Positions 1 to 7,299 are shown, counted from the first letter of the stretch. The stretch: 23,936 bases of DNA from Lachnospiraceae bacterium (GCA_009774155.1 VSNE01000447.1:1-23936), one strand, 5' to 3'. Notes: a model not told the origin generated them from the sequence alone. Program-made: numbers and translations.

Positions 1-87
1 TCCCACGAACGGGAAGCGATTGGAACCAGAGGAAGGCGATTCAGAAAGTTGAGGAATAAAGAAAAAGGCTGAATGGAGGTATCAGGA
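1..87. other. leader of parA, possibly with the tail of an upstream gene
   Basis: All three forward frames stay open from the window edge and stop at 50-52, 57-59 and 70-72, so the 3' end of an upstream gene could lie here. The sequence does not decide which frame, if any, is real. A GGAGG Shine-Dalgarno at 75-79 belongs to parA. I see no clear promoter. Confidence 0.3.
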
Positions 88-879
88 ATGAAAACGGTAG
101 CAATTATCAATATGAAAGGTGGTTGCGGAAAAACCACAACAGCGGTGAACATGGCGCATATCTTGGGGAAGGATTACGGTAAACGAGTGCTGCTGGTAGA
201 CAATGACAAGCAGGGGAACGCTTCAAAAGCCTATGCCGTACATAGCTATGAACTTCCGTCCGTGGCGGATATTCTGTCGGGAGAAACAAATATTCTGGAA
301 GTAATCAGAAAAACGGAATATGCCTTTATTGATGTTATCCCGGCAAATATGCATTTGCTGACGGCGAACCTTGAAATTATCATGAATCAGGAGATAGAGC
401 AGCAGACGATTTTCAGGAACCAGTTTGAAAAGGTGGATTCCATGTATGATTACTGTATTATTGACTGTCCGCCTGATATAAATATTTCTGTTATAAATGC
501 GCTTGTGGCAGCAGATGAAGTAATTATTCCGGTGAAGATTGACGGGTATTCTCTGGACGGCATGGAGGAACTGGAGCAGCAGATCGAGAATGTGAAAGAA
601 CTGAATCCGAAAATTAAGTTCCGAGGCTGTCTTGTTACAATGTTTTATAGGACGCTGTGGAAAGATGAAAACGGGGAATACCAGCAGGGAGTGAACGAAC
701 AGGGGGAAGAATGGCTGAAAATGCAGAGATACCCGGTATTCAATACACATATCCGTCGGACCCCGAAAAAGGTAGATGAAAATACCTTTACAGACGTTCC
801 TCTGATCGAGTACAGCCCATGGTGCGGCGCTTCAAAGGATTATAGACAGTTTGTGAAAGAATATTTAGGGGTGGCATGA
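88..879 (+). CDS. parA: ParA-family partition ATPase
   Basis: A 263-residue ParA/MinD-type Walker ATPase. The deviant Walker A motif KGGCGKTT is at residues 10-17, the A' region VLLVDNDKQGN follows at about 35-45, and the Walker B strand CIIDCPP is near residue 130. These ATPases bind DNA nonspecifically as ATP dimers and move ParB-loaded plasmids or chromosomes. I chose ATG at 88 over ATG at 73 because GGAGG (75-79) lies 8 nt before it and the next residues, MKTVAIINMKGG, are a normal family N-terminus. There is no N-terminal HTH, so this is the short (type Ib or Soj-like) form. It stands first in a parA - small gene - parB cassette, which supports a DNA segregation role rather than a MinD or BcsQ role. 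The A' loop has K where most family members have P (DNDKQ rather than DxDPQ). Confidence 0.95.
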   Translation: MKTVAIINMKGGCGKTTTAVNMAHILGKDYGKRVLLVDNDKQGNASKAYAVHSYELPSVADILSGETNILEVIRKTEYAFIDVIPANMHLLTANLEIIMNQEIEQQTIFRNQFEKVDSMYDYCIIDCPPDINISVINALVAADEVIIPVKIDGYSLDGMEELEQQIENVKELNPKIKFRGCLVTMFYRTLWKDENGEYQQGVNEQGEEWLKMQRYPVFNTHIRRTPKKVDENTFTDVPLIEYSPWCGASKDYRQFVKEYLGVA

Positions 880-880
880 A

Positions 881-1078
881 ATGTATGTGAATCATGAAGG
901 ATACCCAGATAAAACGGCAGGGCAGGCAATCAGGCGGGTAAGCGCAGAAGAACGTAAGCGGGACGGGGAGGTAGGGATTCTGATAAAAATGTTAAAACAG
1001 ATTATCAGCCTTGCCGGGTTTGAACTGCTGGGGCGGATAGAACTCAAAGATCGGCAGACGGGAAAGGAATATAGATAG
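881..1078 (+). CDS. small protein of unknown function between parA and parB
   Basis: A 65-residue protein starting one base after the parA stop, with an AGGGGTGG ribosome site inside the end of parA. The position suggests translational coupling. The N-terminal part (YVNHEGYPDKTAGQAIRRV) looks like a short structured motif. The centre is a hydrophobic helix (ILIKMLKQIISLAGFELLG) and the end is polar (ELKDRQTGKEYR). There is no signal peptide, and the helix is too broken by K and Q to be a confident membrane segment. Similar short proteins, as I recall, sit beside ParA/ParB on Firmicutes mobile elements, but I know no assigned function. A role as a partition accessory factor is only a guess from location. 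Confidence 0.7.
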   Translation: MYVNHEGYPDKTAGQAIRRVSAEERKRDGEVGILIKMLKQIISLAGFELLGRIELKDRQTGKEYR

Positions 1079-1113
1079 CATTGAAAAAGTTTGGTTTTCA
1101 GCAGGAAAATAAT

Positions 1114-1130
1114 GTGACCGATTCGGACAC
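1114..1130. other. parS-like site 1 (upstream of parB)
   Basis: GTGACCGATTCGGACAC, an inverted repeat (GTGnCCGA-T-TCGGnCAC) with one mismatched pair at positions 4/14. It lies in the parA-parB interval, 23 bp before the parB start, where partition sites and ParB autoregulatory operators commonly sit. The same motif recurs at 10670, 15888 and 19769. Confidence 0.75.
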
Positions 1131-1153
1131 GGAAAAGAGGAGGTAATGAGGAT

Positions 1154-2698
1154 ATGGCGAAAGGTGGTAACTTTAACGCGCTGGCATTACTGAATAAGAA
1201 AAGCCAGAAGCAGGCAGAACATGAGCGGGCAGCAGCCGAAGAAAAGAAAGGGAATTTTGCAGTTGTCATGCTGGATGTGTATGATCTTGTACCTTCTGAA
1301 AACAATTTCTATTCCACAAAGGATATTGAAGAGTTGGCGCTGTCAATAGAGTTGTTGGGAGGAATCCGGCAGAATCTGGAAGTAAAGCCGCCTGTACACG
1401 GAAAGTATGAAGTGACAGCGGGACACAGGCGCAGGCTTGCAAGTATTCGTTTAGTAGAAGAGGGGAAGGAGCAGTTTAGATATGTGCCGTGTGTTGTGAA
1501 AGATGAAAAAACGGGAATTATGGAACGTCTTAGTATGATTCTGACAAACTCAACTGCAAGGGATATGAGTGATTGGGAGCGGGTGCGGCAGTATAAGGAA
1601 TTAAAAACGGTACTGGAGGAATACCGGAAAGAAATTGAACAGGAAGCTCAGAAAGCAAGAGAGGGAAAAGGCTGCCTGTGCGAGAGCTGTACTTACGGTG
1701 TAGAGGGGGAATTGTGCGGAAACACTGAAATGTCCGCAGAGGATAGGAAAAAATATTATTCTGATTGTGAATTGGGCTGTCCGTATTATGAGAAAGTAAA
1801 GTTAGGGAGGACACGGGAAATTATTTCCGATCTGCTTCATTTATCCGGCACACAGCTTTCCCGGTATGAAAAAATAAATAATAGCCTGAAAGAAGAATTT
1901 AAAAGTGAACTGCAGGCGGGAAGAATTAATATTTCAACCGCCCATGAAATAGCAAGAAGAACCGGGGATGAGCAGAAAAGGCTGCATGAGGAATACCAGC
2001 AGACCGGGGAATTGCATATAAGGGATGTGAGAGAGAAAGCAAAAAAAGAGCCGCAGGAATTACCGGAGAGCCAGATAGAGAACGTGAGAGCCGTCATAAA
2101 AGAGATAATGACCGGGGAAGTGAACCGGGCAGTATTTAAGGATACCGACACGGCAGCAGTCGTAAACACACTGAAGCATTTCTTCTACCAGTCATACAAA
2201 GGAGGGAAAGTGAAGCCGGAGGGTGGCGAACAGGTGATATACAGATTTTCCACGGAGGGCGTAAACATAATGTCAAAGAATTTTACCGAAAAGTACCTTG
2301 TGGATTATGAAAGCCTTGCCGGGATTGTGACGGCTATGATTATAGCAGGGGAATTGGAGGAGGAGCCGGAACCGGAGGTTGTAAGGCCGGCAGAAAGCAG
2401 GAAAGAACCGGGGAAACGGCAGGAAGAAACAGCAGAAGAACCGCCGCAGGAAACGCAGGACAATATTATGAATCACCCTGAATATCTGCCGGAGATGGAA
2501 GCCGGGTTGAGTTTCGCGGAATGGCTGAAGAGGAAAAACGGCAGAGGGCAGCAGGAAATCATAAGAGGGATTGTCAGGAAACAGTTTGTAGATATTAGCA
2601 CAAGTTCTTTTGAAGAATTGGAAAGGAACATAGCGGCGGCGTTGAATGAATGGCTGACAGCCCAAAATGAAGCGTATGCGGACTATCTGAAAGGGTGA
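1154..2698 (+). CDS. parB: ParB/Spo0J-family partition protein with a cysteine-rich insertion
   Basis: A 514-residue ParB-like protein. The N-terminal ParB/sulfiredoxin fold contains the segments LVPSENNFYS (45-54), GGIRQNLEVKP (69-79) and AGHRRRLAS (89-97). The last corresponds to the GERRxxA CTP-binding box of ParB CTPases, here with H for E. NSTARDMSDWERVRQ (132-146) matches the NxxR...E box. An HTH that would bind parS is at about 222-268 (LSGTQLSRYEKI, then GRINISTAHEIA). Between the two domains is a segment with six cysteines (C174, C176, C179, C188, C205, C209) that could hold a metal. The C-terminal half is E/P-rich (about 395-440) followed by a helical tail. The length is well above chromosomal Spo0J (about 280 residues). 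The start is supported by GAGGAGG at 1137-1143. Confidence 0.92.
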   Translation: MAKGGNFNALALLNKKSQKQAEHERAAAEEKKGNFAVVMLDVYDLVPSENNFYSTKDIEELALSIELLGGIRQNLEVKPPVHGKYEVTAGHRRRLASIRLVEEGKEQFRYVPCVVKDEKTGIMERLSMILTNSTARDMSDWERVRQYKELKTVLEEYRKEIEQEAQKAREGKGCLCESCTYGVEGELCGNTEMSAEDRKKYYSDCELGCPYYEKVKLGRTREIISDLLHLSGTQLSRYEKINNSLKEEFKSELQAGRINISTAHEIARRTGDEQKRLHEEYQQTGELHIRDVREKAKKEPQELPESQIENVRAVIKEIMTGEVNRAVFKDTDTAAVVNTLKHFFYQSYKGGKVKPEGGEQVIYRFSTEGVNIMSKNFTEKYLVDYESLAGIVTAMIIAGELEEEPEPEVVRPAESRKEPGKRQEETAEEPPQETQDNIMNHPEYLPEMEAGLSFAEWLKRKNGRGQQEIIRGIVRKQFVDISTSSFEELERNIAAALNEWLTAQNEAYADYLKG

Positions 2699-2702
2699 AG
2701 AC

Positions 2703-2987
2703 ATGATGCGGGTGATCGGCGCAGATGATAAAGGGAATGTGATTATAGAAAAGACTTGCAGCACAGGGAGGACAGAAGAAATGCTTGCGGATATTGCGGA
2801 AGTTATGAAACGGGTGGCAGAGATTCAGGAGAAAATAGGAATAAGGAGGGAAGCGAGGGGATACCAAAGGAAACGGTGCAGCAGGATAAGGAGTCGGACG
2901 CGGCAGCAGGCAAAAAGCACATTAAAATACAAACGTTATGAATTGCGGATTTATGGCAGGAAAGAAAGGCAGGGGTTTTATGAATAA
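2703..2987 (+). CDS. small hypothetical protein, possibly frameshifted
   Basis: A 94-codon open frame beginning 5 nt after parB, with AAAGGGTG as a moderate ribosome site. Residues 1-47 look genuinely coding (MMRVIGADDKGNVII, then a regular amphipathic helix ending EIQEKIGI). From about 2845 this frame turns into a run of arginines, while the -1 frame up to the TGA at 2939-2941 reads as ordinary codons (GSEGIPKETVQQDKESDAAAG). Either the protein truly has a basic tail and overlaps the next gene by 8 nt (ATGAATAA), or a one-base indel near 2836-2850 has split an 80-residue protein. I recognise no family. Confidence 0.45.
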   Translation: MMRVIGADDKGNVIIEKTCSTGRTEEMLADIAEVMKRVAEIQEKIGIRREARGYQRKRCSRIRSRTRQQAKSTLKYKRYELRIYGRKERQGFYE

Positions 2988-3459
2988 GGCGGACACAGAA
3001 AAGATATTGAAATTTTATCCACGCATTGATGATGATATAAGAATGTGCAAGGCTTCTCTTGCGGAGTATGAGGAAAGATATAATACCATAAGGGCAATCA
3101 CTTATAACGGTATGCCAAAAGGCAGCGGGACAAGTGATAAGGTGGAAAAACGGGCCATGAGAAACGCGGAAGCAGATACAAAAGCACATATTGATTTTCT
3201 GCATGAAAGAATCCGGGAACTGAACCGGGTGCGGACAGAGATTTTAAAGGAAATTACTACGTTGCAGACCGTCCACAAACTGATTTTAACCGGATTTTAC
3301 ATAAAGGGCTTAAAATGGGAACAAGTTGCGGAGCAGGCGGGGTATTCCGTTCGGCAGGCGCAGAATCATAGAACGGAAGCACTGCAAATCATGGCAAAAA
3401 AAATCACCAGAAACGGGTACCTTTCACAAAGCGAATTTCTCGAAAAAAATGTGCTGTAA
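2980..3459 (+). CDS. RinA/ArpU-like late transcription regulator
   Basis: A 159-residue protein whose C-terminal half (about 95-145: LILTGFYIKGLKWEQVAEQAG, then YSVRQAQNHRTEAL) is a sigma-70 region-4-like helix-turn-helix. Its N-terminal half is a long helix bundle with ERI and RVRTEIL heptads. This is the layout of the ArpU/RinA/DUF1492 family of phage activators, which sit just upstream of the terminase genes and turn on the packaging and structural operon. I chose ATG 2980 (AGGGG five bases before it) over ATG 2938 or 2953, which lack a ribosome site; 2938 could still be used by coupling to a TGA at 2939. A promoter with tandem ATTGCG repeats begins 3 bp after its stop, and a near copy lies before the portal gene, making both likely targets. 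The target assignment is inference. Confidence 0.8.
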   Translation: MNKADTEKILKFYPRIDDDIRMCKASLAEYEERYNTIRAITYNGMPKGSGTSDKVEKRAMRNAEADTKAHIDFLHERIRELNRVRTEILKEITTLQTVHKLILTGFYIKGLKWEQVAEQAGYSVRQAQNHRTEALQIMAKKITRNGYLSQSEFLEKNVL

Positions 3460-3460
3460 A

Positions 3461-3495
3461 GATTGCGCACTATTGCGTGTTTTTCCTGCTATAAT
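3461..3495 (+). promoter_or_regulatory. late promoter 1 (tandem ATTGCG repeats plus extended -10)
   Basis: TATAAT at 3490-3495 is preceded by TGC, giving an extended -10. There is no canonical -35 at 17 bp. Instead two ATTGCG hexamers (3462-3467 and 3472-3477) lie exactly 10 bp apart over the -40 to -25 region, as expected for an activator bound on one DNA face. The 47-bp block 3458-3504 matches 7702-7748 at 41 positions. Transcription would start near 3502 and run into the packaging genes. Confidence 0.75.
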
Positions 3496-3512
3496 GGTAT
3501 TATGCAGGATTT

Positions 3513-3553
3513 AAAAAGCGAGTTGGCAAGCAGGAGAGTCAACCCGCTTTTTT
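3513..3553 (+). terminator. terminator-like hairpin in the first late leader
   Basis: AAAAAGCGAGTTG (3513-3525) pairs with CAACCCGCTTTTT (3540-3552) with one mismatch; a run of six T ends at 3553. It begins only about 11 nt after the predicted late start. It could end read-through from the parAB operon, attenuate late transcription, or define a short RNA of about 50 nt. Confidence 0.6.
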
Positions 3554-3579
3554 CCGTGCTTTTTTGTGGAGGATCTAAA

Positions 3580-3678
3580 ATGCGCGCATTTCCGGAAGAA
3601 CAGAGTGATCGGAGATGGAGAAACGAACGAAAGGGGGGAGGGCATGGCGGGCGGACCGAGGAACCCGGCAAGGGATAA
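3580..3678 (+). CDS. possible 32-residue leader peptide overlapping terS
   Basis: ATG at 3580 has a very good ribosome site (GGAGG 3568-3572, 7 nt spacing) and opens a 32-codon frame ending at TAA 3676-3678, 35 bases inside the small terminase gene. The peptide (MRAFPEEQSDRRWRNERKGG, then a G/R-rich end) matches nothing I know. It may simply couple translation into terS, or be non-functional. The only support is the ribosome site. Confidence 0.3.
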   Translation: MRAFPEEQSDRRWRNERKGGGHGGRTEEPGKG

Positions 3679-4477
3679 GGGGCTTGAAATATTCCTTGAA
3701 ATGGGCGGAGAAATCAAAAACGCGGAAATAGCGGAAATGGTAGGGGCGACAGCGGACCAGATCAGGAAATGGAAGTGCGTTGACAAGTGGAAAGAAAAAC
3801 TTGCTGAAAAAAACAAGCCCAAACGGGGCGGGCAGCTTGGAAACCAGAATGCGAAAGGGCATGGCGCGAAAAAGGGAAATGAAAACGCCTTGAAACATGG
3901 AGCTTATAAAACCGTAAATCTGGAAGATTTGCCGGAAGAGAACCGGGAACAGATAGAAAATATCACGCTGGACGCAGAGCGGAATTTATTGCGCGAACTG
4001 AAAATACTGCTTGCGAAAGAAAGCGATTTGCGCGGGCGGCTTGAAAAATTACAGCAGGCGCCGGACACGGATTTGTATGTTGACAAGGTGGTGGAAATGC
4101 TTACTCCCAAAAGCAAGGAGGATATAGAAGCGGAGCAGGAAAAGCTATATGCTCTGCAAACTTTAAGCGGTATTGAAGCGGAAGAAAAAAGGCAGGAAAT
4201 AAAAGACCGTCTAAAAACAGCCATGAATACTGTCATAAAATCAAGTCCTTTTGAAAGGGCCATGAAATTAGAGGTAGAGTGGAATAAAACCCATGGCAGG
4301 ATACTGAAATTACTGGACACTATAAAAAGCTATCAGTTGGAGAATAAAAGAATAAGCCTTGACGAAAAGCGGTATATGCTTATGAAACAGAAGATAACAG
4401 GAAGCTATGAGATAGGGGAAGATGGCGAGATAGACGACACCTATACAGAGGACACAGGAGAGGGCATAGAATCCTGA
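3644..4477 (+). CDS. terS: phage terminase small subunit, YqaS/PBSX type
   Basis: A 277-residue protein with the signature N-terminus MAGGPRNPARDKGLEIF, an HTH at about 22-50 (KNAEIAEMVGATADQIRKWK), then the basic Gly/Asn linker GGQLGNQNAKGHGAKKGNEN and KHGAY at about 62-88. This order is typical of the PBSX XtmA/YqaS family that recognises the packaging site and hands DNA to the large subunit. The rest is helical and charged (oligomerisation region) and ends in an acidic tail. ATG 3644 is preferred to the GTG at 3566 because GGGGGG (3633-3638) precedes it and the family N-terminus starts there. A second protein of small-subunit type (Nu1-like) follows at 4700, which is unusual. This copy lies directly downstream of late promoter 1. 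Confidence 0.85.
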   Translation: MAGGPRNPARDKGLEIFLEMGGEIKNAEIAEMVGATADQIRKWKCVDKWKEKLAEKNKPKRGGQLGNQNAKGHGAKKGNENALKHGAYKTVNLEDLPEENREQIENITLDAERNLLRELKILLAKESDLRGRLEKLQQAPDTDLYVDKVVEMLTPKSKEDIEAEQEKLYALQTLSGIEAEEKRQEIKDRLKTAMNTVIKSSPFERAMKLEVEWNKTHGRILKLLDTIKSYQLENKRISLDEKRYMLMKQKITGSYEIGEDGEIDDTYTEDTGEGIES

Positions 4478-4699
4478 CAGCGGGGCGTAGAGGAAAGCAG
4501 GCAAGACTAAGGCAAAGCACGACAGAGGGGCGGCAGGGGCGTGTGAGGGGAGGAAAAAGAGGGCAGAAAGCAGGCACATAAAAGGTACTGTGGAAGCCCC
4601 GGGCACCATTGCGGGTACATCGACCCCACGCCCCGTTTAGATTTGGGAGGGAAAAACCGCTTCCGGAAACCCGGAATTTTTTTATAGGGGGTGCGTTTT
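4478..4699. other. gene-free interval between the two small terminase genes; candidate cos/packaging region
   Basis: 222 bp with no convincing gene between two packaging genes. The 5' part is a purine-rich tract (G/A with few T). The 3' part is unlike its neighbours: the GC palindrome CCCGGG within GCCCCGGGC (4596-4604), a CCCC-rich run at about 4623-4634, then GGGAGGG at 4645-4651 and a hairpin. Phages with GpA-type terminases cut at cos sites that usually lie next to the terminase genes, so this is the best candidate here. No cut site can be read from the sequence alone. Confidence 0.35.
4661..4683 (+). terminator. terminator-like hairpin before the Nu1-like gene
   Basis: TTCCGG (4661-4666) and CCGGAA (4671-4676) form a 6-bp GC-rich stem with a four-base loop, followed by seven T (4677-4683). 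Only 16 nt separate it from the next start codon, so it may be a weak or regulated terminator, or part of the packaging site. Confidence 0.5.
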
Positions 4700-5194
4700 T
4701 TGAAAGTCTATGATAAAAATGCCGTTGCCCGTCACCTGGACCTGACCCAGAAGCGGATAAAGCAGTTGACCGACAAAGGGATTCTGAAAGAATACCGCCC
4801 AGGACTGTATGATTTAGGGCAGGCCAGGATTGACTATATCCGTTACCTTAGAAACCAGAACCCGGAAACGGAGGAAAGCATTGACTACCAGACGGAGCGG
4901 GCGAAGCTGGTACGGGCAAAGCGGAAGAATGAGGAAATGGAACTTGCGGTGAAGAGCGGGGAACTTCACAAGGCGGAGGATATAGAACGGGTAATATCTG
5001 CCATGCTGATAAACTTTAAAGCTCGCCTTATGGCAATCCCAGCAGAGCAGGCCCCGAGGCTGGCGGAAGAAAAGGACACTGACAAGATAGCGAAAAGGCT
5101 TATGAAAGAAATCAAAAAGGCGCTGGCGGAACTGTCCGATTTCCAGACGCTTTTCTGTGAGGTGATAAAGGAAGATGAAGAAAGCGACGGTTGA
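4700..5194 (+). CDS. phage DNA packaging protein, Nu1-like terminase small subunit
   Basis: A 164-residue protein. The N-terminal winged-HTH (MKVYDKNAVARHLDLTQKRI, then QLTDKGIL) resembles the excisionase-like DNA-binding domain of lambda gpNu1. It is followed by a charged helix (TERAKLVRAKRKNEEMELAV), the family-typical segment KSGELHKAEDIERVISAML, and an R/K-rich end. I prefer TTG at 4700, because AGGGGGTG ends 6 nt upstream; the GTG at 4691 is itself part of that ribosome site. The gene overlaps terL by 20 nt, the usual Nu1-A coupling. It probably pairs with the GpA-type large subunit downstream, which would leave the role of the upstream YqaS-type protein open. Confidence 0.85.
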   Translation: MKVYDKNAVARHLDLTQKRIKQLTDKGILKEYRPGLYDLGQARIDYIRYLRNQNPETEESIDYQTERAKLVRAKRKNEEMELAVKSGELHKAEDIERVISAMLINFKARLMAIPAEQAPRLAEEKDTDKIAKRLMKEIKKALAELSDFQTLFCEVIKEDEESDG

Positions 5195-7043
5195 TCTTTT
5201 TACCAGAATTTTTAAGACACTGGAACCACCACCAGACTTGACAATATCGGAATGGGCTGACAGATTCCGCAGGCTTTCCGGAGAAGCGGCAAGCAAGGGC
5301 GGGGCATGGGATACGGACACGGCCCCGTACCAGCGGGAAATCATGGACGCGATTTCTGATGACAGTATCAGGAAAGTGGTTGTAATGTCGGCGGCGCAGA
5401 TCGGAAAAACAGACGCTTTTTTACTGAACACGATAGGCTACTATATCCATTATGATGCCTGCCCGATCATGTTGATGCAGCCGACATTGAGTTTGGCGGA
5501 AACATTCAGCAAAGACAGGCTTATGCCTATGGTGAGGGATACCCCGGTATTAAGGGGCAGGATAAGCGATAAAGCCCGCACAAGCGGGAACACGATTTTC
5601 AAGAAATCTTTTCCGGGCGGGCGCATTACCATGACGGGCGCAAATTCCCCGACAGAGTTAAGGAGCAGGCCCATAAGGATTCTGCTGGCTGATGAAATAG
5701 ACGCTTATCCGGCAACGGCCGGGAATGACGGGGACCCGCTTGTGCTGGGGGCAAAGCGTCTTACAACATTCTGGAACCGGAAAGAGGTCTATGTTTCAAC
5801 CCCGACAGTGAAAGGCGTTTCCCGGATTGAGGTTGAGTATGAAAACAGCACGCAGGAAGAATGGAATGTACCCTGCCCGTCATGCGGAGAATACCAGCCG
5901 CTTACATGGGGGCAGATAAAGTTTGACCGTGACGAAGCGGGGGAAGTGACCGGCGTTTCCCATGTCTGTAAACACTGTGGCGTTATTTCCACGGAATACG
6001 AATGGAAAGAGCAGTTCATAAATGGAAAGTATGTTGCGAAGCACCCGGAACGGAAAGTGAGGGGATTCCACTTAAATTCCCTTGCTTCCACGCTTACCCC
6101 GCTGGGGTGGAAACAGATTGTAAAAGATTTTCTGGTTGCAGACGAGGAACGGAAAAAGGGAAATGTTGAGTTATACAAAGCATGGACCAATACCGAACTG
6201 GGGGAAACCTGGGAAGAGGAAGGACATCAGATAGAAGCATCCGTGCTGATGAAGCGCAGGCAGAAATATAATTGTGAAGTGCCGGAGGATGTTGTTGTGC
6301 TTACGGCAGGGGTTGATACACAAGACGATCGCTTTGAGGCTGAAGTGGTCGGTTGGGGAGTCGGGTATGAAAGCTGGGGAATCCGGTATGCGAAAATATA
6401 CGGGGACCTGAAGTTGCCGGAAGTCTGGGAAAAGCTGGATGAATTTCTTCAGCAGACGTTTGAAAAGAAAGACGGCACGATGATGAAAATTAAATGCGTC
6501 TGCATGGATTCGGGAGGGCATTTTCACAACGAGGTATATAAATTCTGTAAAGCCCGGTATCACAGGGGGATATTTGCCATTAGGGGCAAGGGCGGCGCAG
6601 ACGTGCCGTATGTTCCGCGCCCGACTAAAAATAACCGGGTGAAAGCGTACCTGTTTACGCTGGGGGTTGACACAGGGAAATCTCTGATGTTCCAGCGGCT
6701 TGTGATAGATGAAGAGGGGCCGGGGTACTGCCATTTTCCCCGTGAAGAGGAAAAAGGCTATGATAAAGATTATTTCAAAGGGCTTACGGCGGAAAAGATG
6801 GTACTGCATTACAAAAAAGGCAGACCTGTGTTTGAATGGGAATTGAAACAGAAAGGAATGAGGAATGAGCCGCTGGATTGCAGAAATTATGCACAGGCGG
6901 CAGTCGCAATTTCCGGCGTGACTTTGAAAGAGAAGAAAGGCAGGAAGGAAAAGGCGCAGGAATCCGGCCAGGAAAAGGCAGGTGGACAGCAGGCAGCGGT
7001 CAGGAAACGGAGAAAAAGAGGACAGAGAAGCGGAGGCATTTAA
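5175..7043 (+). CDS. terL: terminase large subunit, lambda GpA family
   Basis: A 622-residue packaging motor and nuclease. The N-terminal ATPase has a deviant Walker A, SAAQIGKT (72-79), and the Walker B ILLADEID (169-176). A four-cysteine zinc site (CPSC 234-237 and CKHC 265-268) is seen in many GpA relatives. The nuclease domain has the acidic motifs AGVDTQDD (D381) and CMDSGGH (D445). The C-terminus is a K/R-rich tail (about 587-620) that may contact DNA or the portal. The length is close to lambda gpA (641). It pumps DNA into the prohead and cuts concatemers at cos. It overlaps the Nu1-like gene upstream, and the gene for a head-completion protein starts 1 nt after its stop. Confidence 0.95.
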   Translation: MKKATVDLFTRIFKTLEPPPDLTISEWADRFRRLSGEAASKGGAWDTDTAPYQREIMDAISDDSIRKVVVMSAAQIGKTDAFLLNTIGYYIHYDACPIMLMQPTLSLAETFSKDRLMPMVRDTPVLRGRISDKARTSGNTIFKKSFPGGRITMTGANSPTELRSRPIRILLADEIDAYPATAGNDGDPLVLGAKRLTTFWNRKEVYVSTPTVKGVSRIEVEYENSTQEEWNVPCPSCGEYQPLTWGQIKFDRDEAGEVTGVSHVCKHCGVISTEYEWKEQFINGKYVAKHPERKVRGFHLNSLASTLTPLGWKQIVKDFLVADEERKKGNVELYKAWTNTELGETWEEEGHQIEASVLMKRRQKYNCEVPEDVVVLTAGVDTQDDRFEAEVVGWGVGYESWGIRYAKIYGDLKLPEVWEKLDEFLQQTFEKKDGTMMKIKCVCMDSGGHFHNEVYKFCKARYHRGIFAIRGKGGADVPYVPRPTKNNRVKAYLFTLGVDTGKSLMFQRLVIDEEGPGYCHFPREEEKGYDKDYFKGLTAEKMVLHYKKGRPVFEWELKQKGMRNEPLDCRNYAQAAVAISGVTLKEKKGRKEKAQESGQEKAGGQQAAVRKRRKRGQRSGGI

Positions 7044-7044
7044 G

Positions 7045-7293
7045 ATGCGAAAAAAGTTTGAGGGTATCACCCTGGAAATAGCAAGAACCCATTTGAAAGC
7101 ATGGCTTAACGCAGAGTTAGAGGTATCTGTAAATCAGAGCTATACTATAGCGGGGAAAACATTTACACGGGCTGACTTGGGGGAGATACGGAAACAGATA
7201 GACTACTGGAGAAATATAGTCGCGGGGCTGAACAATGCAGCAAAGCATAAAGGGAGGAGCCGTATATACAGAGTTGTCCCCAGGGATTTATAA
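7045..7293 (+). CDS. head-completion/connector protein, gpW-like (DUF6148 type)
   Basis: An 82-residue protein starting at ATG 7045 with CGGAGG (7031-7036) inside the terL end. It is helix - loop - helix: GITLEIARTHLKAWLNAELE, then a short beta-like stretch (SYTIAGKTFTRADL) and a second helix (GEIRKQIDYWRNIVAGL), ending in a basic tail. Size, this AGKTFTRADLGEI-type centre and location right after terL fit the gpW/DUF6148 head-joining family, which binds the portal after packaging. It is separated from the portal gene by 571 bp holding a toxin-antitoxin locus, although gpW and gpB normally adjoin, which suggests that the locus was inserted here. Confidence 0.8.
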   Translation: MRKKFEGITLEIARTHLKAWLNAELEVSVNQSYTIAGKTFTRADLGEIRKQIDYWRNIVAGLNNAAKHKGRSRIYRVVPRDL

Positions 7294-7299
7294 AAATTG

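Noticed and set aside
1..14. TCCC...GGGA inverted repeat at the window start
   Set aside because: Only 4-bp arms and no second copy; cannot be separated from chance.
3473..3478. TTGCGT as a -35 element for late promoter 1
   Set aside because: Spacing to TATAAT is only 11 bp; it is better read as the second hexamer of an activator repeat.
6507..6524. GGATTCGGGAGG and similar ATTCGG strings (also near 8634, 9168 and 15834) as extra parS-like sites
   Set aside because: They lack the GTGACCG left arm and the CAC right end of the four strong sites.
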